Below, piece after piece: positions 54,523 to 64,000 of a stretch of 64,000 bases of DNA. Positions within the stretch are counted from its first letter, which is position 1. Every line of letters begins with the position of its first letter. A program made the position numbers and the translations under genes. Origin of the DNA: Hydnum rufescens UP504 (lineage: Eukaryota > Basidiomycota > Agaricomycetes > Cantharellales > Hydnaceae); contig MU129128.1 of the NCBI GenBank assembly GCA_014904985.1, forward strand, positions 32,157-96,156, written 5' to 3'. The notes under the pieces are model-generated. The model was not told the DNA's origin. It ran no database searches and was given only the letters and a program-made list of their open reading frames with translations.

Positions 54523-54530
54523 GACACACA

Positions 54531-54940
54531 TATGGTTGCTGAAGTTAGGTTACAAACCCTGGAAACCTGATTTTAAACCTGAACCTGAGCTGTGGTCAGG
54601 TTCAGGTTAAGTTCAGGTTAGGTTTAGGTTTAACCCAGGTTCAAACCTGAAATGATGAGCCCCTTCAGACATGAGAGCTGAACACTGATTTTAACCATAA
54701 TCCAGAATTAATGACTCATTCTGGATTATGGTTAAAATCAGTGTTCAGCTCAGATATTTCTCATGTCTGAAGGGGCATGATTTCAGGTTTGAACCTGGGT
54801 TAAACCTGAACCTAACCTAACATAGGTTTTCTTCAGGTTAGGTTCAGGTTTTGCCAATTGAGGAGATTCAGGTTTCGGTTAAGTTCAGGTTTTGCCCAAA
54901 TGGGGCAAAACCTGACCTGAACCTGACTTTGGCAACCATA
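54531..54940. mobile_element. hAT-type MITE, GGTTTAAACC family, fold-back copy 3
   Basis: Starts TATGGTTGCTGAAGTTAGG and ends TTTGGCAACCATA, with an exact 8-bp duplication GACACACA (54523-54530 and 54941-54948). The interior is a palindrome centred near 54710 (CTGAACACTGATTTTAACCA and its complement). 410 bp, non-coding. Confidence 0.92.
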
Positions 54941-56192
54941 GACACACATAGGTTGCAACCTGCAGAGAAGGGATGATGGTAGCTGTCAGAGACATAGATG
55001 CAGCTTACCAATAGTGCCCAATGGTACTGTGACACAAGTGACTAGGAGTACAGCATGGAAATGATGGCTAATTTTATGTGAATCAAGCTGGCCCTTTTGG
55101 TGGTTAACCAAGTGCAGGCATCTGTGGAGCTGTGCTGGAATGTGTATAGGACAGATTAATTGTGAATGGTGTGGAAGATAAAAACATCCAGTATCAGAAA
55201 ATGTGAAATCACATCACCTCCAGCCTATGGACAATCACATGACTAATTGCAAAATTAATTACATGTACACATAGAAACCAAATTTGTTCAAGTACTCCAT
55301 CAGTTTTGATCAGAAACACTTTCCCATACAAAAGCTATGATTTACACCTTTCAAACAGTACCAAGCATGCCAAGAACAGATTAAAATTGCACTCTCCAGA
55401 CAGATTTTACTATCAAAATCCAAATTTTCCAGTATTTAATGAATTTCTCTGTCAGTTCACATCCAATCTGCTTTAAAAATTATCACTCCCAGAAAGCTGT
55501 GCAAAATATGCATCAAATGGTACTGAGCACACCAAGAACAGATAAAAGATGCACTCTCCAGATCAATATTACTGTCAAAACCAACACCCACTAGTATTAT
55601 ACAAATTTCTCTGTCAGTTCATATCCAATCCACTCAGAATTACCATACCCAGAAAGATGTTAAAATTCTGCATCAAATGGTACCAAGCATGCCTATTACA
55701 GATACAAATTGCTGTCTCTGCATCAAAACCTACCCCAGGCAGTTGTTCTTATTATTAACCAGTGACAACACACCTTAACCACTGGACTAGGCTCAAATTT
55801 ATCTCCAAAATCTGGAGATATCCTTTAATTTTCCTTCCCATGAGCTCCAAGATGCATCACAAGACCAGTGACATCATGCTCCTACCACTCCACAAGCTCA
55901 GCAAATTAGTGACCTCATTCCCCTTATGATTTCTTTTGTTCTCTTTATGAATGACATCACTGTGACTGCATTATGACATCATTCTTTTATTACTCTTTTG
56001 TTCTACTCCACTATGATCTCATGGCTTTATTACTCTTTTGTTCTTGCTCCATGCACAGCCACCTTCAGAAAGGTATATAAGCTAGCAGATTTTCCTGTAT
56101 CCTCCCATCTCCTCACTCTGGAAATCAACCACTGTCAACCACTGTCAACTTTTTTGCTTATATCTAAAGAACAGTCTATCTAAAGCCATGTG

Positions 56193-57010
56193 TGTCAGGA
56201 TCAAATTGACATTTGCTTCCACTTAAGGACTTACCTGTTGGAGTATCATTCTTCATCAACTCTATCATATGGCACCTACTTCTTCAAATGCTCTTGTGTC
56301 CTCTCTCCCTCCATTCACTAAGGGGGTTATTGTCATCCTTGCCATTATTGGCATTTCTCTTATTATTATTGCCCTCATTCTATCAGGCCTCAACCAGTGG
56401 CAGCATTGGCACCCTTGTCAGCACCTGTCATTCCCTTGCTCCCCACATGAGTCCATGGAGTTGCCAATCCAGACTCCCCTCCTCCTCCTCTGCCCCAGTC
56501 CCTGAATCCACACCACCTGTCCCAATCCATACTCCACCCACATCATTATGGTCCTTCAACACTTTGGACACCTTTGGAGTACCCAGGCATACACTGCCTT
56601 GGAAGTACATATGCTAAGGGGGATACATATGGAAGTTGGGGCATAGCCATGTGGAGGTGCGCACAGGATTCATAACACAGCTGCATCAGCTTAGTGAGGC
56701 TTAGTGATGGTGGCTGTGGAGGCTGACTGATGGTCTGTGGAGCTGGCATTCTAGGAGGATCCAGAAGGTTATGGAAGATGGTGGAAGGCTCTGGAAGGCT
56801 GGTGGCTGTGTGCAGGAAATAGTATTTATAGCCCTTTGCAGTTGGGGGATCACCAGTTTCAATCTCTCAGGATTCCCACTGCAATAGGTGTGAGACTTGT
56901 GTGTCCCTTGTTGTGTGGTGTATACTCAGGATTCCCACTGCGATAGCATGTGGTTAATTAATCTCTTTCCTCTTTCTGTTTGTGGCTTTGACAGCAGTGT
57001 CACCCTGACA
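56193..57010 (+). mobile_element. Solo LTR1 copy C
   Basis: 818 bp, TGTCAGGATC...TCACCCTGACA, with an exact 5-bp duplication ATGTG (56188-56192 and 57011-57015). TATA-like GTATTTATAGCCC near 56823 and TTTCAATCTCTCAGG about 35 bp on. Confidence 0.94.
56269..56617 (+). pseudogene. LTR1-borne membrane protein, frameshifted copy
   Basis: Starts MAPTSSNALVSSLPPFTKGV with the helix intact and runs through MELPIQTP. One frameshift in the proline codons then separates the ending (SLWSFNTLDTFGVPRHTLPW). It lacks the short AMGWVVN segment, like the 3' LTR copy. Confidence 0.6.
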
Positions 57011-57299
57011 ATGTGGAGCTAAGTCATCTTCAAGGTTGTTGAGACCAAGCTACTGGAAGCCCTCTACATGAAATACTAAAGCCAAGGATAGTTGCAGAAC
57101 CTGAGGTTAGAGTTGCTGGACATCCAAGGAAAAGTAAGCCTAACAAAATATGAATCAGGTTCTGAAGAAAGAAGGAGAGAAGCATACTAACAAGACTAAC
57201 CAAGCACTAGTCTATAATCCACAGATATCTACATTTTGACCAGGAGTACATAAACAAGAATACACAAATATCAGTAAACAAGTCAATACAACATGAACA

Positions 57300-57425
57300 A
57301 TATTTAAGCCTTTCTATAAGCATCCCCTACATATAAGCCTTCCCATAAGCATCCTACATGGTGTATAAGCCTTCCTATAAGCATCCCCTACATATAAGCC
57401 TTTCCACAAGCATCTACAATATATC
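57300..57425. repeat. ~36-bp tandem repeat in LTR-X copy 2
   Basis: Four imperfect TATAAGCCTTYCYATAAGCAT units with CCCCTACA spacers. LTR-X copy 1 has a single unit (GATGCTTGTGAAAGGCTTAT), so the array expanded after the copies separated. Confidence 0.75.
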
Positions 57426-57616
57426 ATTGACTACAGCTAGTCCATATCACATCCTATTCTCCACTGAACACATACACATCTTGCAGAGAGTGATTGACCA
57501 TTGAAGCAAACCAACCCATTGAATAATAACAGAAATACAGTCTCCCATCTACACACTGGCTGAACCAGATTTTGATTTGACAGTCATTGGAGCTCCCAAC
57601 CCTTCTTCCATAATGG

Positions 57617-58874
57617 AATAGGACTGATCAAGAGATGGGTGGATAAAAGGAAGTTGATTCACTGTCCTTTGTCCAACCTATCAACTCCACTTCCCACCAC
57701 AGCAGAGAGAAAGCCATCAGCATATACACCTTTCATGGGCACTGCAAAAAATGGCTAGGTGGCACCTTTCTGTAAACCAATCTTGGTTTCCTCTGGAATT
57801 ATTTCCTGAAACCAGTCTCATTACCAGACATAGAACAGTTGGGATGTCTGGCATGGGCAGAACCACTGTTGGTGGCCAGAGAACACAAAATGAAACTTCA
57901 ACCAGTCCTTCAATTACATGGCTGTCTCATGCACATCACCTTTGGGTGTTGCTGAGGCCAATCACAATTACAATCCATTCAGCATTTCATGAATGGTTTC
58001 CAGTCTCCCTATGTGACACATATAATGATGAATCAGTACAAGATCTTTGGTGGTGGGCAAGAGAACTCTCCCCCAGGTGTATTCTGCAATCCTGCAAATC
58101 AGAACCCCCTCATAGATTATGGGATCTCTGTCAATGCTTCCTCAGAGTGGGGAATTGGGCTGTGAGTTGACAATCAGTGTAAAGAATGGCATTGAGAACC
58201 ACAAGTACTGGGACATAGTGGTAGAGATACTGGAGGAACAGAGAGCATAGGAGTCAAGTTTTCCATTTCAAGGGCTAGTAGCAAAGGGAATCCATAGCCA
58301 GAGGGTCAAGATCTCAGCAGACAATCAGGGTGCAAATGGTGCCTTTGATCAAGGTCATGGCCACAACCATTGGACCAATGAAGCTATCCAGTGAAGTTGG
58401 GAGCTTTCAGATACTGTGGATTCAGGTGCAGGATATCATGAGTATGGCCAACCCTGTGGATCCAGTATCAAGGGAAAAATTTGGTGGGTTGAGTAAATTA
58501 CCAGAGTCATTAGACATCCCAAGAAACCTGAGACTTTGTGCCTTTCCTTTATGAAGTATGATACCCAGCCTAATGCAATTCCCCACCTTGTGCATTTTCC
58601 CTACAGATAAGATAGGAATCTACCACCAGCAGAAGCCCCCATGATATACTCTAAACCAATGTCAGTGGGTCAGAAACCAAGAGGCAGACAAGAAGCCCTG
58701 AAACCATTGGCCTTTAGGTTATGGGTCCAAGCAGAACACCATATGTTTTGGTGGGTCTCTCAGGAAGCAGTTGCCAAGCAGGCCCAATGTTACAAGCCAA
58801 ACTCATAACCTTGATAATGTACACAGGATTACCACAACTATCATGCCAATCACATGACCTCTCCTCCTCACTGA
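57617..58874. other. Possible coding remnant, not identified
   Basis: Plus-strand frames (for example 57751-58170 and 58330-58554) have protein-like composition (WWARELSPRCILQSCKSEPP, RLWDLCQCFLRVGNWAVS) but stops and frame changes break them. No family recognised. It may be internal sequence of an old retroelement next to the LTR2 at 58879. Confidence 0.25.
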
Positions 58875-58878
58875 CCAC

Positions 58879-60218
58879 TGTTGGAGGGATAAAACCCTAC
58901 TATGTACATTCTGCATCAAGACCCAACTACCTCCTCAAACAAATCCATTAAATTCAATTCCAATCCTTCAAATCCCTACCTTTCCTTTGATTGCCATATG
59001 AAGTGGATTTCAATTCTCCAAGACCTTGCTTTATTTGCCTTTCCTCCACCTTGTACATGAGCCATCCCCAGGTCTTCAACAGACCACCTCAAATTGTATT
59101 TACTTCAAGCCCACCCAATTGTGGCTTTGGCAATTCAACTTGCCCTGTTCATTTGATACTCAATCCATTATGCACTGTGCATTGCCTTGATGATGCTAAA
59201 CAAGATCACCTAAGCTGTTGGATCCAACCTGTGGACTGGTCACATGCTAAATAGGGGCTATTGCAACACTCTCACAGAGTAAATGTGGAATACCTCCCTC
59301 AGTTTTGATCGGATCAGCTCAGAAAAATAACACCCAGAAAGCTATGATTTAGGCCTTTTGAAAAATATTAAATAAATGTCTATCAGATGTAAACTGCACT
59401 CTCCAAGTCAAATTTACTGTATGTCTCATACTGTTCTTCAGTATTTTTCAAATTTCTCCATCAGTTTTTATCTAAATTGTTTGCAATAACCATGCCCATA
59501 AATCTGTCAAAAATTCACATCAAATGGTACCAAGGGCAAAACAAACAGATTAAAACTCACTTTTCCATGACTTAACTCCCCCATGTCTCATTTCATCATT
59601 ACCTTTGCTTTTGGATTATTAATGCCAATTATTCTCTTCCCCCTTTGCATCCAATGAAGGGTACATCTAGGGCAACCAGTTCCACCATTCCCAAGGGATT
59701 CTGCTCAATAGGAGAGGAGGAATAGCTTGGTTAAGCCACATTCCCTTATTCTGACTTGATTTTTGAATATCTCCTCCAGTTTTGAAGTTTTTAACTTGAT
59801 TCCTTTTTCATCATTTTTGCCTTAATCCCACATTTCTGCTGGTTACTATAGCATTTTTTTGGGATGTATATTAAGTGCAGGGGATGCAAATTTTGATTGA
59901 TTTCCCCCTCCCCTGCAGTCTTTGAAGTCTTGAAGGGCAGCTGCTGGTGTCAGGGTGACTTCCAATATACATCTAGTATTTTTCGTGATTTGGATAGGCT
60001 CTCAGGAGGAGAACCATCAGTGTGATTCCTGAACTAAATCCCCCATCCATCCATCCACTGTTAGGGCAAGCCTGCCTTAGCAACTCAATTTCTCAATCCC
60101 AAGACCTTTCCTTTCAACCAGACATCAATTGTCAAATTGATTCTGTGGCCCTCTCTTTTCATTCTCAATTCAATAATCATGGGCTGTGGCATGATCTCTT
60201 AGGAGATTCCTGCTTACA
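58879..60218 (+). mobile_element. Solo LTR2 copy d
   Basis: 1340 bp, TGTTGGAGGGATAAAAC...GATTCCTGCTTACA, with an exact 4-bp duplication CCAC (58875-58878 and 60219-60222). Follows copy b along its whole length. Confidence 0.88.
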
Positions 60219-60339
60219 CCACTTGCTTACCTTTCTTAGTACACTCCTTATTAATCCTTAAACTTCACACTTACCACTCACATCTGCTCCCTTATTCACC
60301 CTTCTTAATAATGAGAAAGCACTGCCACCCATGTATGCA

Positions 60340-62215
60340 TAGCTTGTACTCTTGCCTTAGGTGGCTTGTAAGTGAGGGTTTTCCAGGGGTGGGGCCATGC
60401 CATGAAAGTATGAAGGGACTCATACTTCCAAGGCATGGGGCTGGAATGGAGTTCTTCTGCAGCATATGTCCAACTGTGCGGTGTGTATCAACTGCCAAGA
60501 GTTACATAATCCATGTAGGGACTTGAGGACTGGGGCCTGAAATCACAGGCATGAGCGGATTGCTGTAGAGCCAAACCCACTAAGGACTTGCCTTATGGCT
60601 AGGGGATCTTACAAGTAAATGTGACAGAGTAGTGATGACAAGATACAGTTGGATGGCACAGACAGTGACTTCACAAGTTGTGAGTATGATGGTGGTTAAG
60701 AGGTGTTCTCCTTGGCTCCTGCCAAGTGGTTACATCCCATCAGCTTACCTAATTAGCTACTAATGAAGGGAAGAGGAAAGAAGCTATCTAAACCTGGGGC
60801 AGCACCAAACTCCCAGTGGGAGAAGCTTTCCACCAGGGGATTTCAGAAGTGGATAAGGGAATGAAGTATAATGGCCTCCTTACATGGCTGCTGTGAGCCT
60901 ATGGTGGCAGCTTTGAGCCTGCCATTGTTGGTACTAGAGGATTGGATCAATCTTGTGTTGATTACATAATCCATATGATGTCTATAGCTTGGGATTTCCT
61001 GATCTCCTATTAAGTTTGTCTTTCACCAACAGGTTATGGGCCCCAACTAAGCTGTGATAGCTGAAGTGGTGTTCCTGTGTCCCTGGCTCCCATGTCCCCA
61101 CACTGCATGTGCCACCCTCCTATCCATGAATCCCACTGTGTGTGTGAATCCATCCCATGCCTCATAACCATAACATAACCAAATCATATTGAACCCCCAT
61201 AACACTGTATCTGAAGGTATAACCTGTATTAACTTGAAACTGTCACCTGTAACCATGGCCAGTGTGGCAACCCTGCAACTGAAACTGAAACTGTACCTGT
61301 ACCCTGCAAAAGTTCATCAAGGAGAATGAATGGAGGAGCTCCAGAAGCTTTGGGACTCTGGAGCTTCCAGAGCTTCCAAAGCACTCTGGAGCAGTGCTCT
61401 GGAGCCTCCAAAGCATGGTAAGAGCTCTGGAGAACATCCTGATTTCCTGGTGCTTGCCTGACTGTATTGTGACTGACCTGCAACCATAACCCATGAACCA
61501 TGATTCTGTCATGCCCCATCTTCACCCATCATGTCCCACCCTCCATTCCTTTGTCCTGCCTGTGCTATTTCAACCATAGGTTCAGTCACAGGCCACAGGA
61601 ACTTTTCTGACTCCTGGAAACATCCTCTGAGCCTTATTGGGGGCCAGATCAGGATTTTCTAAAAATAGATTTCCTCATCAATGAACCTATGGTTGAGATG
61701 GGACAGTATGTAACCAACCCTGCCACTCTTTTTTGTTTTGTTTTTATTTTTATTTATTTTGTAATTTTCATTTGTTCCCAGTGGAATTTTTTTGTTCTGA
61801 ATGAGACCTGTCCTCTGTTGGGATTGGATCAATCTAATATTGATTACATAATCTACATGATATGCAGTATATAGCTTAGCTCAGGATTTCCTGATCTCCC
61901 ATTAAGTTTTCTCTCACCAAACAGCAATGCCTGCATTTAAAAAAATGATATAATCTGTATTTTCATTAGATAGTTACATTGATTATGCTAAATTGAAAGG
62001 CATTTCATCAAAGTATTTTGAATGGAAATTCACATTAGAATGGGATTTGGGACTCTAAAGCCTTATACTTGTTTCTGAGGATGTCAAATTCAGATGTGGA
62101 ATCAAGATGATGCTCCCCACATGTGCTCTACAGAATATGCCCAGATTTTCATCCAGTGTGCAGATGGTGCTACCCTTTCTGATCACAAATATTGGGGAAC
62201 CCCCCCTTGGTAATA
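60340..62215 (-). repeat. Dispersed repeat family C, copy 2 (inverted)
   Basis: Reverse complement of 44936-46700: shares GATCAGGAAATCC, ATTACATAATC...TGATATGCAG, GGTAGCACCATCTGCACACT and the CTGGAG hairpin cluster (61330-61440). A ~500-bp segment around 60380-60895 is not in copy 1. The pair forms a 15-kb-spaced inverted repeat. Confidence 0.75.
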
Positions 62216-62254
62216 GCCCCCCTCCTTGCTAATACACCCCCCCCCCCCCCCTTG
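62190..62254. repeat. C-rich repeat edge of family C copy 2
   Basis: Runs of 6-17 C separated by TTGGTAATAG and TTGCTAATACA: the inverted, shorter form of 44764-44935. Confidence 0.75.
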
Positions 62255-62748
62255 AAACCTGAGGTAGCCAGACATTTTCAGGGGGTACTACAGAATATCT
62301 ACACCCTCTCCTCAAGTCTCTGCCTCTGCCACTCCCTTTACATCCTGCTTTACATCCACATCTCCTTCCTAGCCCCCTTTCACTTCAATTGAATTGCTCA
62401 CACATCTTCTAGAGATGGTATTTAGTCACTATATTCTGTCATGTGACTTGGGACCTGCACCAATTACCTCATTTGATGGCTGAGTCATGTGACTTCTGAC
62501 TCCAGAACGATAGTCACATCTGTAAATTGGCAGTTTGTTTTGGTATCAGAATCATGGTCAATTTACATGCAATGGAAGCTACACCCTACCTTTCAGGTTC
62601 AGGTTGTGAAACCTGGTTTCAGACTGGTTTTTGGATTCAGGGCAAGGGCAACACCTGAACCTGACCTGAATGGAACCAGACCTGGGTCTGGTTTAGGTTG
62701 AAAACCCAGGTTCTGCTGGTTTTAAACCAGACCAAAGGCATCATCCAT
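62255..62748. mobile_element. hAT-type MITE, GGTTTAAACC family, truncated copy 4
   Basis: Shares CTTTACATCCACATCTCCTT, TTGATGGCTGAGTCATGTGA and CAGGTTCAGGTT words with copies 1 and 2, and ends CATCATCCATA. The left end is replaced by the C run at 62254. Confidence 0.75.
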
Positions 62749-63660
62749 AGTCCACACACACATAGTTGAGAAAGAGAGGCACACAAAACAATGGTTGACA
62801 TGTCTGGATTCCCCATTCATCAGTGGACTTTTAAAAAAACCAAAAAAAAAAAAAAAATAATTGTTTCCAACCCACTCACACAGGGGGGGGTAGAAAGAAT
62901 GGGCCATATCTCAACAAGGAGTCATCACATGCCTTAGCGAGTGGGTCCATGGGCATCGTGGGAAGCAGGGGCATCTGAGGATCCCCTCATCTCAATTTTC
63001 ATCGCTCCTTTCCAGTGGAAAGGAAACGGCCGATTGATTTTTGGTACCACTCCCATGTTTATTGCAGGTCATATAAGCATACAGCGCAATAGAGCGCAGG
63101 TCTCTCTCCAGCCATATCTCATCAACCAAGCCACTCACAGACATCATAGTGGGCTTAAAATCACCCCACAGATCACAGCTACAATTTCATACCATTCCCA
63201 TCCCTGACGCGGCTCTTAAAGACCTAGAGTGCAACAGAGCACAGGTGTTGCAAGCCCTCCAGGGCCTCAACCAAGACACCTAGAGCTTAGTGAGTACCAC
63301 CATTAGAAAGGGTCAGATGTAGGCTACCTAGACATGATTGAAAAACCCTAGAGCGCATAAGATAACAGTGTTATCTTTGCCCCATAAGAGATTTGTCATC
63401 TTGCTGTGTGTCCCTTCATTATGTCTTCAGATCATGTCCATACTCCACTTTTGTTGTCAACACCATCTCACAGTGGCCACAGCTAATCACAACATTTTTC
63501 ACTCCAGACAATCTTAAATCATCACAATATCATATTGGAAGTCACCCTTACTTGCACATCTTTGACTATTCTATGGTTCAGTCTGAGTTCAAGACTTGTT
63601 GAGGAAGAAGGATCTTGTTGTAAGAAGCATGTTGTGGTAAGGAGCAAATCCATACATTCG
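62749..63660. other. No recognised gene; part is CpG-rich
   Basis: Includes a poly-A run (62838-62860). Between about 62935 and 63390 CpGs are frequent (AACGGCCGATTG, ACAGCGCAATAGAGCGCAGG, GACGCGGC), unlike the rest of the window. The 88-codon frame at 62941-63207 has no recognised match. May be a young insertion or the edge of host sequence. Confidence 0.4.
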
Positions 63661-63664
63661 TCCA

Positions 63665-63862
63665 TTAAAGGTTTACCTCATTGACTAATCAAGTTACATA
63701 AGTCAAACAGAATTCTCTTTCACTTATGTAATTCATCCCATAATCTGCTTACATAACTCAAATGCAATTCTCTTTGACTTATGTAATTGCTCTCATAATC
63801 TGCTTACATAACTCAAATGCAATTCTCTTTGACTTATCTAATTCATCTCATAATCTGCTTAC
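63665..63862. repeat. ~58-bp tandem repeat, three units
   Basis: TAATCTGCTTACATAACTCA + AATGCAATTCTCTTTGACTT + ATGTAATT units recur at about 63690, 63748 and 63806 with minor changes. Confidence 0.85.
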
Positions 63863-63863
63863 A

Positions 63864-64000
63864 CAGGCTGGTCAGTTATATACCCTACCTAAGTTAGGTA
63901 CCATGTTTGGGGCATGAAATGGTACCTAATAGGTGGCCTATGGCTTTCGGCCATTGTATGGCCAGAAGGTGTGTTTTGAATAAGAGGGGTCCACTTATTT
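63864..64000. mobile_element. Left end of a hAT1-family element, running off the window
   Basis: CAGGCTGGTCAGTTATATAC followed by AGTTAGGTACCATGTTTGGG and ATGGTACCTAATAGG matches the left subterminal region of hAT1 (269 onward). The right end and target duplication are outside the window. Confidence 0.75.

Larger units (their letters stand above)
55170..57612 (+). mobile_element. LTR-X copy 2, CpG-decayed, with nested LTR1
   Basis: Starts TGTGGAAGATAAAAACATCC and ends CCCTTCTTCCATA, with an exact 4-bp duplication ATGG (55166-55169 and 57613-57616). Homologous to 25186-26776 throughout but with TpG/CpA in place of CpG (AATGTGAAATC for AACGCGAAATC). TATA-like GGTATATAAGC near 56073. Interrupted by LTR1 copy C. 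Confidence 0.88.

Noticed and set aside
57300..57425. CRISPR-like spaced repeats
   Set aside because: Four degenerate 36-bp units without unique spacers, inside an LTR of a eukaryotic genome.

Overview
The window reads as a gene-poor, transposon-packed stretch of a fungal chromosome, most likely a basidiomycete of the mushroom-forming type. This is inferred from chromodomain Ty3/Gypsy elements, a Crypton-like tyrosine recombinase, a fungal PIF/Harbinger pair (DDE transposase plus Myb/SANT-like protein) and short GT-AG-type introns. No intact host gene was recognised. Nearly the whole window is poor in CpG and full of TpG and CpA, as expected where methylated cytosines have decayed. The young insertion at 25186-26776 and a patch near 62935-63390 keep many CpGs.

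Layout. 1-7240: a decayed gene of unknown function, split by a 4.3-kb hAT-like element (269-4597, 8-bp target duplication) that itself carries a long-TIR Tc1/mariner (1943-3554). 8569-9804: a fold-back relative of the same hAT-like family. 10060-10790: a palindromic satellite. 13-16.4 kb: LTRs of three families. 18.3-21.7 kb: a broken LTR1 copy holding an AGCTG-rich fold-back element with a hAT-type MITE inside it. 21893-31321: a complete but dead chromodomain Gypsy element on the minus strand (LTR1, 5-bp duplication CTTTC) with two younger LTR insertions in gag and pol. 31519-38347: one LTR2 copy into which four elements have landed (LTR1, a MITE, LTR3 and a whole PIF/Harbinger with its own MITE). 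38807-40998: an LTR1 copy with an internal inversion and a nested AGCTG element. 41.2-43.4 kb: a tyrosine recombinase pseudogene split by LTR2, which is in turn split by LTR3. 43-48 kb: LTR1, LTR3 and G-rich repeats, and a dispersed repeat that recurs inverted at 60.3-62.2 kb. 49-51.2 kb: the 3' end of a second chromodomain Gypsy with its LTR2. 51-55 kb: an unidentified coding remnant and minisatellites. 55170-57612: a CpG-decayed LTR-X with a nested solo LTR1. 58879-60218: a solo LTR2. The window ends inside another hAT-like element starting at 63864.

The most interesting signal is inside the LTR1 family. Upstream of its TATA-like box each LTR holds a reading frame for a small single-pass membrane protein with a proline-rich tail. 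The start, membrane helix and C-terminal motif recur in diverged subfamilies. A gene sitting in the U3 part of an LTR of a fungal Gypsy element is unusual. The many exact target duplications, several of which differ only by CpG decay, let the insertions be ordered in time.
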